From Silene noctiflora (lineage: Eukaryota; Streptophyta; Magnoliopsida; Caryophyllales; Caryophyllaceae), in assembly GCA_009801015.1 (NCBI GenBank), contig VHZZ01000288.1:93401-134723 (forward strand): DNA of 41,323 nt. The letters are read 5' to 3'. Below, piece by piece: positions 1 to 11,095 of this stretch. The notes under the pieces are model-generated. The model was given only the letters and a program-made list of their open reading frames with translations, did not search any database and had not been told where the DNA came from. The translations under genes were made by a program, and so were the position numbers. How positions within the stretch are numbered: the first letter of the stretch is position 1; each line of letters begins with the position of its first letter.

Positions 1-254
1 ATAAATATTAATATTTTAATAAAATTCTTGATTTATCCTTGACCCAACGGGTCGACCCGTTCGGGTCGGGTCTCGACCCTAAAATAACGGGTCATGTCGG
101 GTTCGAGTCAAACGGGTCACAGGTCGAAAAAAGCGGGTTTGTAACCCTTAAAAATGGGTCGGTCGGGTTTTCGGGTCGGGTCGAGTTTTGACAGGTCTAG
201 CTTGATGCCTTAACAGGCTGGGCCGGTTCAGCCCGTGCTGATGGTCATCTCTAA
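1..254. repeat. GC-rich GGGTCGGGTC-type transposon terminus
   Basis: This stretch is built from many degenerate copies of GGGTC, CGGGT and GACCC in both orientations. It ends in a GGGCCGGTTCAGCCCG segment followed by a TGATGGTCATCTCTA-like end. Its composition contrasts sharply with the AT-rich sequence that follows. Such subterminal repeat arrays are typical of non-autonomous DNA transposons in plants (hAT-like ends come to mind). The left end lies outside the window, so the family cannot be fixed. It sits where intron 1 or exon 1 of the downstream P450 would be expected. Confidence 0.55.
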
Positions 255-545
255 ACACGGGTGTTGTGTCTGACATGGTTTTTATGTTTAGGTTAGGTGG
301 TTCTTGTTGCGTCTGTTACTCTAGGTGTCTAGGGTCTCGATTCTTTGTTAAATAAATTGAAAGCCGATAATTTAGGGGTACCATCTTCGGATGTCATTTT
401 TAAGAGCCACCAGAGCTTTTGGTTGGTTTGCTTGGTTGGGTTATCTATGACAGATTGTTTCCAGTGTGGCTTTTTCTCATTAGGTTACATTTCGACCACT
501 TCTTTTAGTTGTCATTGTGTTTGATGAGTTGGTGAATGGTTATAG
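255..545 (+). other. Presumed intron 1 remainder of the P450 gene
   Basis: There is no open coding segment matching a P450 N-terminus here. The stretch ends in TTATAG, a good splice acceptor (AG at 544-545) whose phase fits the first visible P450 exon. I read it as the 3' part of intron 1, with exon 1 either further upstream outside the window or lost. Confidence 0.5.
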
Positions 546-2321
546 GTCAAAACTGTTTTACATGGACGGGCCCTGTTCCGGCTATAAACATCACTCAACC
601 GGAGCTAATAAGGGACGTCTTTACTAGGATAAATGAGTTCAGAAAGCCGAGCCCTAACCCACTTATTCGATTACTTATTCCGGGACTTATTAGCCTCGAG
701 GGTGAGAAATGGGCGATGCATAGGAAGCTTATTAACCCAGCATTTCATATGGAGAAGTTAAAGGTATCTACTCATTGCATTAACTTCTCCCTCTGGAGTT
801 GTATTGTTGATACAGAGTAGTTTTTTGGGAGCTTTTGATCCTGAAAAGCTTTTACAATTATCTGCAGCTTATGCTACCAGCGTTCCGTTCTAGTGTCAGA
901 GAGTTGATCGACAAATGGGATAATTTGATGTCTGAAATTGGTTCTGTTGAGTTAGACGTGTGGCCGGATATTACGAACTTAACTGCTGACGTTATCTCGC
1001 GAGCTGCATTTGGCAGTAGCTTTGAGGAAGGAAGAAGAATATTTGAACTTCTCAAGGAACAAACTCAAATCACTATGCGCCTCGTTCAATCCGTTTATAT
1101 ACCTGGATGGAGGTAATTTATATGAATCACGACATATATATTGTGTAGATTGAATTGGTTTGTGAATTACGCTTAATTTGTTGTTCACACATTGTTCTAG
1201 ATATACCGAAGATGTCTTAGCCTAGTGGCTAAGATGGAGGCATGCATAGTGGACATTAGGTCTCACGTTCGAATACCCCCTCCCCTGAATCCCCCCTCCG
1301 TCATGTATTGTAATAATGCCCTTGCTGCTCATTTGACACCGAAAAAAAATATTGTTCTAGGTATGTGCCAACAAAGACGAACAGGCAAATGAAAAAAGTG
1401 GATGATGATATTCAAAGTTTACTCAAAGGAATAATTGACAAAAGGAAGAAGGCAATGGATGCCGGGGAAGCGGCTAAGAATGATTTGTTGGGGATACTAT
1501 TGGAGTCCAATTTAAAGGAGACTCAGAGCCATGGGACGGGTAACAAGCGTCTTGCAATGAGTTTCAAGGATATGATTGATGAGTGTAAGTTGTTCTACTT
1601 TGCCGGTCAGGAGAGCACTTCTGTGTTAGTAGTGTGGACGATGATTTTGTTAAGCAAGTACCAAGATTGGCAAATGAAAGCTCGAGAAGAAGTTATAGCG
1701 GCATTTGGGACGAACCTACCAGACATTGATGGTGTAAACCATCTAAAGTCGGTGAGAAATTTGGATTTCCTTGTTTATATTCTTTGCAGTAAATTTGTAC
1801 CTGGTTTATTTTGGTGTTCGCGAGAAGTATTTTCTACCGATAATAGGAGAGAATAGCGCTAATTTACTGTAAACATTGTCGTGTTTGCATAGGTGACGAT
1901 GATACTGTATGAAGTGTTGCGATTATATCCTCCTGTGCTTACAATTTCCCGAAGGGTTTATGACCATGATACAATGCTAGGTAACCTATGTGTGCCTAAA
2001 GGTGTTTCGGTTGGTCTATCAATATACCAAGTGCATCTGGATCCGGAACTTTGGGGTGACGACGTGAAGGAATTCAAACCAGATAGGTTTTCGGAAGGTA
2101 TTATAAAGGCAACCAAGGGGAACCTATCATTCTTCCCTTTTATTGGAGGGCCAAGGATATGCATTGGCCAAAATTTTGCCCTGATTGAAGCTAAGATGGC
2201 TGTAGCTATGCTTTTACAGCGGTTTTCCTTCGAGCTTTCACCATCTTACACCCATGCTCCTATCACTTCGATGACTCTTCGACCCCAATATGGAGCCCAT
2301 CTCATCATACGTCGTCTTTGA
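546..2321 (+). CDS. Cytochrome P450, CYP72A-type (5' end not in window)
   Basis: A heme-thiolate monooxygenase, normally anchored to the ER membrane and oxidising small lipophilic molecules; CYP72A members are known from triterpenoid and hormone metabolism, but the substrate here is unknown. Exons: 546-763, 868-1112, 1361-1751 and 1893-2321, all GT-AG with consistent phases, giving about 427 residues plus stop. Visible motifs are the I-helix FAGQESTS, the K-helix EVLRLYPP (ExxR), the FKPDRF (PxRF) segment and the heme loop [10 protein letters not shown] with its cysteine. Family members are about 510-520 aa, so roughly the first 90 residues, including the membrane anchor, are missing; the first visible residues ([10 protein letters not shown]) match the usual start of exon 2. 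The heme loop reads FPFIGG where many CYP72As have FPFGWG. A SINE occupies the end of intron 3. It could be functional with exon 1 upstream, or a 5'-truncated pseudogene. Confidence 0.9.
1201..1350 (+). mobile_element. tRNA-derived SINE in P450 intron 3, with 10-bp target duplication
   Basis: The body has a pol III A-box-like segment (TAGCCTAGTGGCTAAG, 1218-1233) and a B box (GTTCGAATACC, 1267-1277) at tRNA-like spacing. A pyrimidine-rich tRNA-unrelated part follows, then a short A tail (1342-1349). It is flanked by perfect direct repeats ATTGTTCTAG at 1191-1200 and 1351-1360, the hallmark of L1-type target-primed insertion. The duplicated target includes the intron's 3' splice site, so both copies end in CTAG. 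It is not a functional tRNA: the cloverleaf cannot be completed. Confidence 0.88.
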
Positions 2322-3653
2322 CGCTTGTGCGTCTCATCTCATTCTACCTCATCTATGAGGATATGCCAGACTGTGATTAGTATATGCTACATTAGAGCCT
2401 CAGGAGTAATAGTTTACCAGTTACAGTATTGCACCATGCACCCTCCAATTCAGCAGATTTTTAGGTTTCATAAAAATTCTCCTCACAAAAGAATAAAAGC
2501 GTAAAGTTGTTGATTGGGAGGGAGTACTATCTTTGAGGAATTGCTGGACTGTGATTAGTATAATGCCGGACTGTAATCAGTATATGTTAATGTACTTCTG
2601 TAGTTATGTTTTTCATGGCATGCAACTTCGACTTTCTGATATGTGAATGTCTAGATTATAATTTTCTTGTTTCCCCTTGATTTCGAGCAATGTCGTATGA
2701 TCGTATCATTGAAAATCTTTTGGTTCATTCCAATTCATTTCATGTCCGTTGCATGTTCGATTTTTCATCCCATCCAAATCCCTCTACCGAGACAATGTTA
2801 TAAGATCGAAACGATGTCATGTGCCACATCATTACCAGAAAAGCAGGCCAAAAGCTCCTGAGTTGAATAAACTCTAGGTCAAACATTTTAGGCAACGGCG
2901 ATTCTAATAAGTGGCGGAGTAAGAGTCTCCTATTAGGAGGAACAATTCTAGCGGGGACGAACTTGCAATGCCATAAAGTAAACCTTCGAAAATTTCGAAA
3001 ATTTTAACTAACAACTTCAAAATTCCCAATGTCCAGCGGAGGCGAGCACCCCCGCTAATCCCCTACGTAAGTTGTGATATATGCTGATATGCAAAGACAC
3101 CCTTCTACCACACGTGTCATAGTGTCGAGAAACGAGACACAAAGGTGTGAACGCTAAGTATTCTCATCTCTTAATTAATCTCTTAAGAGAAGTGTTTGTT
3201 CATCAAATTGTCTTTAATACTTGAACAAAGTCTTAATTGTCGATACTGGATATTTCTGACCAATACCTTAACTTCAATTTCATATTCTTCCAATGTGAAT
3301 TACATTAAATACAGGTTGAACTCGAACATTCAGTCTCTAAATTGGTAGATTTTACCATCAACCTAATTGCAATCTAAGATTGTGCAAAACGATAAGTTTT
3401 GCGGACTAAACCGGATGGTTTACACCCAAAAGAAATAGGAGTAATAATTTTTCAGCAGAAATTTCAGTTGTTAGTTACACTACCAAGAGCTAATTAATTT
3501 AATTAATAACTACCATTACCAACCAAAAAAAACAGCTAATAACAAACAAATTTACAACATTTAATACAAAATCCAAGAAATCTAAAATTCCATTTTTCAT
3601 TTTACAAATTACAAGTACATTTTTCTGCAGAAATCAGATAAAATTCTGACAAA
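2322..3653. other. Intergenic region between P450 and FAP3-type gene
   Basis: No convincing coding exon. The first 300 bases are the likely P450 3' UTR and polyadenylation region. A transposon-like remnant with TGGCGGAGTAAG and GCGGGGACGA words lies around 2910-3065; a related piece is at 8265-8380. The last few hundred bases are AT-rich and should hold the promoter and 5' UTR of the FAP3-type gene, but I see no unambiguous TATA box. Confidence 0.5.
2365..2584 (+). repeat. Three imperfect copies of a 20-bp motif in the P450 3' region
   Basis: The motif GACTGTGATTAGTATA, preceded by GCC or GCTG, occurs at 2365-2384, 2543-2562 and 2565-2584 with one to three mismatches. The last two copies are nearly adjacent. 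They probably reflect local duplication of 3' UTR sequence; no function can be read from them. Confidence 0.6.
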
Positions 3654-5921
3654 ATGGCAATGCAAATTGGTTGCTGCACACCTACAGTTGCTGTATTTGC
3701 TGCAAATTCCACGCCCAAATTCTTAATTTCTCAAAATTACTCAACTTTTTCTTGCAAATTAAAGATCCAAACTTTATCTAAATTATCTAAATTATCCATA
3801 AACCCTCTTCATAAATCTCCCAAAAATGGCAGAAAAATTGATACCCATTTCATTTCCAAGGCTTCTGCTTCATCATCTGGTAAATTTTCTGTTAAATTTT
3901 GGAGTTTTAACTCGGCATTTTGAGTTAAAGGAGCGGATTCTCTGTGCCATTTTCGTGTCTTACCTTGTATCCTGCTATTTTTATCTTCCGACATGTCATC
4001 ATTTAATGCGATTTACCGAAATTTGTTTAATGATTAATGGTTATGTGTCAAATGAAGAGGTAATGGGACACCGGATACGTGAATGGAACAGCGGATCCGG
4101 ACTCAAAAAATGTGGCAATTGGAATGTACTTTGGTTGTTGATGTTATCTGGGAACTTTCTGTTTATTTTTTTCCTGCAAATTTGTGAATTGCAAGTGATA
4201 ACAGAAGAAAAATAATGTTTTTTTCATGATTTTTTTCGAGTTTTAGTAAGTTAATACAGTAAAAACAAGTGGTCTAGCTCTTAATTTTCTGAGTTATGAG
4301 AAGGCAGCAATCTTTGAGAAGTTAAAGTGCTATGAGGCCTATGACATTAGTGTGATGAGATGTAGATATCAGTTATATTAGCTGGTAAAGTAATTCAGTG
4401 GTGTTACTCATGACCTAGGTCCGAAACCCGTCAGAATTGTCCTTCTGATAGTATGATAAGATTGTGGTACATGACTGGTTTTTGTCAAAATTCTTCCTAC
4501 TGAGAATGCTTTCTGATATAGAGGTTCGACTGTCCGAGCTTACAGAACATATCCTGTTCAAGTAAGGTCGTACGGAGAATGCTTTGATATAGAATAAATG
4601 ATTGGGGAAGCCCTGAATTAAGTCCTTGAGATAAAAGTGACCGAGCAAATTACAATGCTATTCAGCTTCGAAACTTCTTCCTTTGTTAAGTTGAAATGAA
4701 GAACTGATATATTTTGCTGTTTGAAATATGATGCAGTTGGAAGTGTAGAGTATGTAGAAGAACCTTCTACCAAAGTGAAATTTCCGAATTCTGTAGATAT
4801 TCCTGGCTGTTCAAGCTCATTAACCTTGCTTGGGACTGGTATGTTTTCTTTACAAAATTCGGCACATTGCATTCAAAGGGCAGTCTGTTAACGAAAATGC
4901 AAATTGTCGACATATGTTATTCGACTCTTAACTTTGCTTTGTGTATTGTTTGTTGCTACGGCATCTATACAACTTGATTTTTTGCTACAACCATTAAGTT
5001 TTTCCATAGAATGATCAGTTGTTAAACTTCCATGGAGTCTAAGTGACATACGTCACAGAACACCTAGTACTTGTATTAATTTTCTTTGTTCCATGGTTTG
5101 CAGGCTACAGGGAAAAGGTTTTTGCAATTATCGGTGTTAAGGTGTATGCAGCCGGACTTTACGTGAACCCAACAATGCTAAATGATTTGAGTTCCTGGAA
5201 AGGAAAATCTGCTGCTGAAATTGAGAAGGACTTGTCCGTGTTCCAAACTATCTATCAATGTAAGAAATTGTGCTTCTCTTCCATTTACATCAGAAAACTT
5301 ATATGAGACGGTCTTATATGTGAAACCAACTCATTAGCTACATAATTAAATGATGAACGTACAAGTAATAGCCTCACCCATGAGACCGTCTCATACAGTT
5401 GTCATTGAATTTACATACATCTTTGGGCACGCACAACTATGAATGCTAAACATACAGTCATCAAAATTTGCAGCTTCTTTAGAGAATTCATTGCAAATTG
5501 AATTGGTAAGAGATGTTGATGGTAAAACATTTTGGGATGCACTGGACGAAGCTGTTTCTCCACGAGTGGCAGCACCAACTCCTGTAGATGATTCTGCTCT
5601 CTCCACTTTCCAGAGTATCTTTGAAGGACGGTCTCTAAAAAAGGGGACTCTTATATTATTAACTTGGCTTGAGCCATCTAAAATGCTTGTGAGTATATCT
5701 CCTAAACTTAGTTAACCAGATTAAAAGTACTGTTTCTGATACAAAATTTGTTTGATTACTAGGTGTCTGTCTCGACAGCTGGTGTTCCTGCAGAGGTAGA
5801 TGCTACAATCAACTCGATGAATGTCACGAGAGCCCTTTTTGACGTGTTCTTTGGAGAATCTCCGGTTTCTCCGACCTTGAAGACTTCGGTGGCTAATGGA
5901 TTGGCAAAAAAATTGCAGTAA
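3654..5921 (+). CDS. FAP3: Plastid fatty-acid-binding protein, chalcone isomerase-like (FAP3 type)
   Basis: A non-enzymatic member of the chalcone isomerase fold; Arabidopsis FAP proteins bind fatty acids in the plastid stroma and influence fatty-acid metabolism. Exons: 3654-3879, 4737-4838, 5104-5259, 5474-5688 and 5763-5921, giving 285 aa, close to the 287 I recall for Arabidopsis FAP3. The first ~70 residues are rich in Ser, Lys and Asn and poor in acids, as expected of a chloroplast transit peptide. The core carries [20 protein letters not shown], then [17 protein letters not shown] and the C-terminal [16 protein letters not shown]. The acceptor at 5472-5473 was preferred over the upstream AG at 5456-5457 because only it keeps the frame and gives the family-like IYQSSLENSLQ junction. 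A MITE lies in intron 3. It converges on the kinase gene, with 352 bp between stop codons. A true chalcone isomerase is unlikely given the close match to FAP3. Confidence 0.9.
5298..5398. mobile_element. MITE copy 1 (GAGACGGTCT family), FAP3 intron 3
   Basis: A 101-bp inverted-repeat element that begins CTTATATGAGACGGTCTTA and ends with the near-complement GAGACCGTCTCATACAG. The internal part contains ACCAACTCATTAG, shared in degenerate form with three other copies at 6491, 25197 and 36491. It encodes nothing. No clear target duplication is visible. Confidence 0.75.
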
Positions 5922-6273
5922 TGGCAACTTATATTCACTTTCATCCAAGCCCTCCTCTTGATCTTAGGTTATTCTCTGCTTGGGTAATGAACTATATAGA
6001 GCTTGTCAAAAAAAAAAAATATCAAATAGACCTAGCAAATGGGAAAGTTTGGTCATTTCGGGTGTGCTGTTATTTGGTCATTACAAAGAACTGGTCGGTT
6101 GAAAATCCAGTCGTTTTTGGGTCGGGGATTATAGGATGTGTTAATCAGGTTATATCAGTTCAGAATCTCGGTTAATTTAAGTTCTTTTGTAGCTTGGGTT
6201 GAGTTATTTTGTGAGATCAGCTAGTAGCAATCGAAACTGTACTGTAACAGTTTTTTACTGTAAATCTGAAGCA
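5922..6273. other. Convergent intergenic region, FAP3-type gene and receptor-like kinase
   Basis: The shared 3' region of two convergent genes, 352 bp. It contains an A12 run at 6009-6020 and no coding signal. The 3' UTRs of both genes probably occupy most of it and may overlap. Confidence 0.6.
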
Positions 6274-8549
6274 TTATTCTTTGCTTAATTTTGCCTTTTC
6301 TAACATACTGGCAACCTCAGCCATCGTAGGTCTTTTAATTGGCTCCGTTTCTAAGCACATTAGCGCGATGCTAAAAACGCAGTTTACTTCATCGATCTGA
6401 CAGTGCTCCAGTCGACGGTCAAGAACATATTCTTCTCGCTTCTCGTGGACAACAGACTTTACCTGCTCCACATTTAAAGATTCAGTGAGTCTTGTATGAG
6501 ACGGTCTCACATGTTAAACCAACCCCATTCATTTGTGTATTTCTCATTTAGTTATAAGGTTAATGGGTTGGTCTCACATGTAAAACCGTCTCATATAAGT
6601 TCTTTGTTTTATACTTGGAATCTTACTAGTACATCTTAAATACTGCTAGCAGATTAAAATTTCTCTGACAAAACTAAGAAAAAGACTATGAATTTCAGCA
6701 GTCTGATTTTGCAGAGAGCTGTGTTTGTTGTGATCATAATCTTTAGCTAATTGCCAAAAAACCAAAAGAAAAAAAAAACAGACGCCGGAAAAAAAAAGAC
6801 GGATATTATAGGCTTACCCAAGTGACTAACTTAGTTCCCTCCTCAAGAAATGTTTCATCCATGGGCTTTTTTCCTGTCAAAAGCTCCAACAGCACCACAC
6901 CGAAACTATAAACATCGCCTTTTGCTGTTGCTTTCCCTGTATCAAAATACTCTGCAGAGAGTAAAGTATATTAATGTACGTTTATGCTGGCAGACGTTGT
7001 AAAACCGCCTTGACAACATGAAGAGGCATAAATTGCAGGCTAGTACCTGGAGCCAAGTAGCCAAAGGTGCCAGCAACCATAGTTGAGACATGGGTCTTAT
7101 CCGGTTCCATGAACGTGGCTAACCCGAAATCAGATACTCGAGCCTCAATGTTTTCATCAAGTAGGATGTTGCTTGATTTGATATCTCTGTGGATTATATG
7201 TGGTATGCAGTCATGATGAAGGTATGCTATTCCCCTTGCTGCACCTAATGCAATTTTGTATCTTGTAGGCCAATCTAAGTGTTTCTTGTCCTTTAATTTC
7301 CCTGCATAAAACACTTCTGTCAATTCTTTGGAGTCGGAAAAACCTCGGCTAGGACCGTCCTAATACATAGTCCCGTACGACTTGTAATTAGACCTAGCAA
7401 ATGCTGAAAACCGAAATAACATCCTAAAGTAGACCTGATCCTAAATCAACAAAAAATCTGATTCATGTCCAAAAATTGTGACGGAATTTTTACGCTGGCT
7501 GCCACAAACCTACCGCAACCCTCCTTTATCAGGGTTTGGGACCTGCAGTAAGATACTCACAGGCAGAGTTTTGATCCTAGCCAAAAATTACCTTATCCAC
7601 AACGACTAATTTGAAACAGAAGCCATAGTAACCATGGCCCGAAAATGTCCTGACCAATAACTGATAAAAGCGCACTCAAAACAACTTGAACCCTGACCCG
7701 AGCAACCAGTTTGCTGTCTACTTATGAAGCATGCTCATGAAAGAACATCTATGTAAGACCGTTCTACCCAAGAACCTGTATTTTGGAAGACGAGAGAAGG
7801 ATTTACCATGAAGGTAAGAATCTAGACTTCCATTAGGCATAAGCTCATAAATGAGAAGATTATAATGAGGGGAAGTGAAATATCCATATAAAGTTACAAT
7901 GTTCCTATGCTTTATGTCACCCATTGCCTCTAACTCTCTCTCGAAACCTCGATCACGATCTGCACTTCCTCTGTTAAGCCTCTTAACTGCAAACGATGTC
8001 GTCTCGTCTATTGTCAACTTGTAAACTACTCCATACCCTCCACAGCCAATAACATCTTTATTGCTTAACTTGAGTGTTTTCTTCAAGAATGTATCTCGCT
8101 TTAATGCTTTCAGTTTTGATGGCCTGAACATCACCATTTTCCCACCTGAATGTTTACAAATCATGTCATTTTCTTGCAGTAAATCATCTTAAAGACGTAA
8201 ATAAGAGACGCCTTTCCAAATGTTTCCGAAAATGTTCAGCTTCATACAATCATACACAGCGGCAGAACCAGGATAAACAGAATGGCATAACATAAACATT
8301 TTTAAAAAATCGGAAATTTTAACTAAAACTTTCGAATTTTTCCTTGACTAGCGGGGGCAAGTCGCTAAGTCCGCAACTGATCATACATTCATTCATTCAT
8401 TCATTCATACCTGAGTAACTGTCTTGATCAATTGATATGTGCCTTCTTTTCCATCTCTTGTAACACAAAATTGATATGATGATCTTGGAAATTACAAATG
8501 CAATACAACTTATTGTGACATACAAGGCTATGACTTTTACATTTCCCAT
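6274..8549 (-). CDS. Membrane-anchored receptor-like Ser/Thr kinase, At1g78530 type
   Basis: Predicted plasma-membrane kinase without an extracellular domain. Exons on the minus strand: 8549-8411, 8145-7807, 7301-7047, 6951-6818 and 6462-6274, giving 351 aa; the Arabidopsis relative I recall (At1g78530) is about 355 aa and also starts with a short tail leading straight into the membrane segment. Order: N-terminal transmembrane helix (about 5-29), basic stop-transfer KRWKRRH (31-37), then the kinase domain from about residue 70. Visible catalytic elements are the glycine loop GCGGYGVVY (80-88), AVK lysine 101, HRD 197-199, DFG 217-219, the activation segment GTFGYLAPE and the subdomain IX motif GDVYSFGVV. 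It is an RD kinase with every key residue present, so it should be active. Its ligand and pathway are unknown. An upstream acceptor-like TTTTCAG near 8600 allows an extra 5' exon, but homology supports the ATG at 8549. Intron 4 holds a MITE. Confidence 0.9.
6491..6599. mobile_element. MITE copy 2 (GAGACGGTCT family), kinase intron 4
   Basis: A 109-bp element with long terminal inverted repeats: CTTGTATGAGACGGTCTCAC at the left, and at the right the complement of CTTATATGAGACGGTTTTAC. Interior words ACCAACCC and GGGTTGGT extend the hairpin. It lies between kinase exons 4 and 5, well away from both splice sites. Confidence 0.8.
8265..8380. repeat. Transposon remnant in kinase intron 1
   Basis: Contains GGCAGAACCAGGATAAAC, TTTTAACTAAAACTTTCGAA and CTAGCGGGGGCAAGTCGCTAAG. 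The block resembles 2910-3065 (TTCGAAAATTTTAACTAAC followed by GCGGAGGCGAGC). I read both as decayed copies of one repeat family; the family is not identified. Confidence 0.45.
8387..8408. repeat. (ATTC)n microsatellite next to the kinase exon 1 donor
   Basis: About five and a half perfect ATTC units. On the coding (minus) strand this is a TGAA/GAAT array that begins within the 5' splice site: exon 1 ends at 8411 and the donor reads GTATGAATGAATG. Confidence 0.85.
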
Positions 8550-9354
8550 GCTAACCTTCAAGAGGGGCTGAAGGGCTCGTAGGGGTGCTCGTTCTTTCTG
8601 AAAAATGAATATTTTCAAAAAAAATCTCACTCTTTAATTTTTAAGTTTCCTTATAGCAATATTTGTTCTCTCCTGTAAAATTTGGCTCCGCCACTGCCTA
8701 AAACACCGGAAAGACACCTAATGCCTGAAAGACTCTCGCTTGTTGTCACTCGAATGAACAAAAAAATTGGCATGAAATGAAAATAATTTCAATGATGCAT
8801 AGTAGTATGTTATAATTGTGACAAAATAGTTGAAGAAGGTTGATAATGTGGTTGCATTTTGTATAGTAAGGTTGATTTTTATAAAAAATTGCATGAAATA
8901 AAGGCATAAAATGTAGCACTATATTTGTGTCTTTTGGACTTTTGTTGACAATTTTAAGTCGCATTCACTTTAGGTGACTTATATTAGTCATTGTCGTACC
9001 TAAAATAACATGATTACTTTAAACCTCCATTATTTTCATTTGTGTTCATACATAGACACATATTTGTCCCATGGAAATTTACTTGTATTATTATTGCTTC
9101 TAAGTAATCCTATTTATTAAACCAACAACCACATTGCTGATGAAATAACATGAATTGGATGAAATAGTTTGCGGCAGGATGTAAGTTGCTCACTATTAAC
9201 ATACTTGATTAATATTGACAAATATATATTTTTTAACTTGGTTATTATAAAAAAAAATAACAAAATCACTTGCTGAAAATCCAATCTACAAATTTAATGT
9301 ATAGTAACATGAACTTAATAAAAACAACGATAAATACTCAAATCTGTTAAATAG

Positions 9355-9721
9355 GAGAAAAAGGAACATACATTGGATGTATTCCCTCATATTTTACTTA
9401 TTTTTGAGCAAATATGTATTTTTTATGAGCTTATTACCTCAAACTTTATTAGTTTTTGAGCATATGTGTATTTTTTCTGAGCTTATTAAAATTTATAAGT
9501 TAGATTTTAATTTTTTTTCCGTCAAAACTCAAATTTAACTAAGTTTGTAAGTAATGTTTTTTAGTTTTATTGTAATTTTTCGATTTTAATGTTTTAGTAA
9601 ATGAACTCAGAAACTTTATAATAAAACTCATAATTTTTAAAACAAAACTCAAAAACTTTATTATAATGCTCGGAAACTATAAAACTGGTGGTAATACATC
9701 GAATGTATAATCCACTTACCG
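9355..9721. mobile_element. Non-autonomous Mutator-like MITE with 9-bp target duplication
   Basis: A 367-bp non-coding element between perfect 9-bp direct repeats GTTAAATAG at 9346-9354 and 9722-9730. The ends are imperfect inverted repeats: ACATACATTGGATGTATTCC at the left pairs with the complement of the right end, TATACATTCGATGTATTACC. The interior is AT-rich, with repeated CTCAAA, GAGCTTATTA and ACTTTAT words. A 9-bp duplication is the signature of MULE transposition. Confidence 0.75.
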
Positions 9722-11095
9722 GTTAAATAGCCCTTTGCTAATTTGACAGAAAAAAAAAAAAGACTTGAAGATCGAATAGAAAATACACCTACTAATAGTA
9801 ATGACATAAAATTAAACAAATTTTTTTTTAGAATTTATTCACATAAACAAATTTATGACTAAAATATTCACATAATTAAATGTGTGAGTAAATTATTTAC
9901 AACACCATGGATATTAGATCTACAAAGTTATGAGTAAAATATTCACATAAACAAATAGTGTCCGTCTTAAGCTATTTGACCTTTTTTAAGCTTAACAATA
10001 GTGTCCGTCTTAAATGAGAATTTGTGTCGGAGAAAAGGGCCTACGTTTGGTTAAGTGTATTAATTCATTTAGATAGCCAATTGCTAAAGATTGTCAATAT
10101 ATTTCTACACATTAACAATATATTTTTGTTAAAATTCCACGTCTTTGTTATGTTCGTTGTTTACATCCTCTAAATTGCAAAAATTCAAATGTAAAATTTT
10201 AATGACTTGATACAAAACATATTCATCTTTTTTACTCCCTTCTAAATAATATTTAAAATAGCATATCCGTACAATTTAACCACGTTTTTGTTATGTTTGT
10301 ATTTATATAGTGGTTGTAAACTAAATGAGATATATATTTTAATTATTTGTTTAGGTAGTTTGAATATAAATGATTATTTATTATTTATATAACTAGAAGT
10401 ATGTAACATTATCACTTACTTTTAATTATTATACTCCGTATATTTATATTATATGTTAATTTCAGGGGTTTAAGTATTTAATAGACCATTCGATTTAAAC
10501 GTTCATGGGTCAAAATTTTCCTTTTGTCCCATATTACTAATTAAAATTTTTTTTTTGAAACATACTAATTAAAGATTTGTACTTAATGAACGATGGGTCA
10601 AAATTTCTACTTTAAATATGCACAGGTTTCACTAAATGAAAACCAGGTTTAACAATTTGTACAAGTGTGTAATTATTCAGATCCATGCATTTACCCTAAT
10701 TTTGTGTTAAATTTTTATCCAAATAATTTTATTTCATCTTATACAAGGCGAACTTTTTTAAAGCCGCTCAAGTAACAAAACATAGTAAAAACTCAACTTT
10801 AGCTGACAGAATGACATATTGTACTAGAAGTACTTATTAATTGACCCTAACTTATCATTTATGTTAATTGTAAATAAAATTTATAATTCTCATCTAAAGT
10901 CTTAAATATGACTTCATAACACAGTTATTACATTCGCAAATTAAATTTGTTAAAAAAAGAAGAAGAGTGATTTTACTGCTTTACTTTAAAAAATTATTTC
11001 CAATAAAGATAATTAAATTTAAAAGGAGATAATAATTAGTTTAAAAACTGATCTCAAATATTTACATTTTTAAAGTAGCAAATTCTTGAAAGCTT

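Noticed and set aside
1-254. CRISPR-like or telomere-like repeat array
   Set aside because: The repeats are irregular, of mixed orientation and without unique spacers; the plant gene context rules out CRISPR, and the GGGTCG words are not the TTTAGGG telomere repeat.
1201-1290. Possible tRNA gene (A and B boxes present)
   Set aside because: No complete cloverleaf or acceptor stem, an A tail follows, and perfect direct repeats flank it; it is a SINE.
4385-4460. tRNA-like boxes (TTCAGTGGTG and GGTCCGAAACCC) in FAP3 intron 1, possible second SINE
   Set aside because: Box spacing is too short, and neither tail nor target duplication is visible.
5399-5473. Alternative FAP3 exon 4 starts at AG 5397-5398 or 5456-5457
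   Set aside because: The first runs into an in-frame TGA at 5440-5442 and the second breaks the frame; the acceptor at 5472-5473 keeps both frame and family match.
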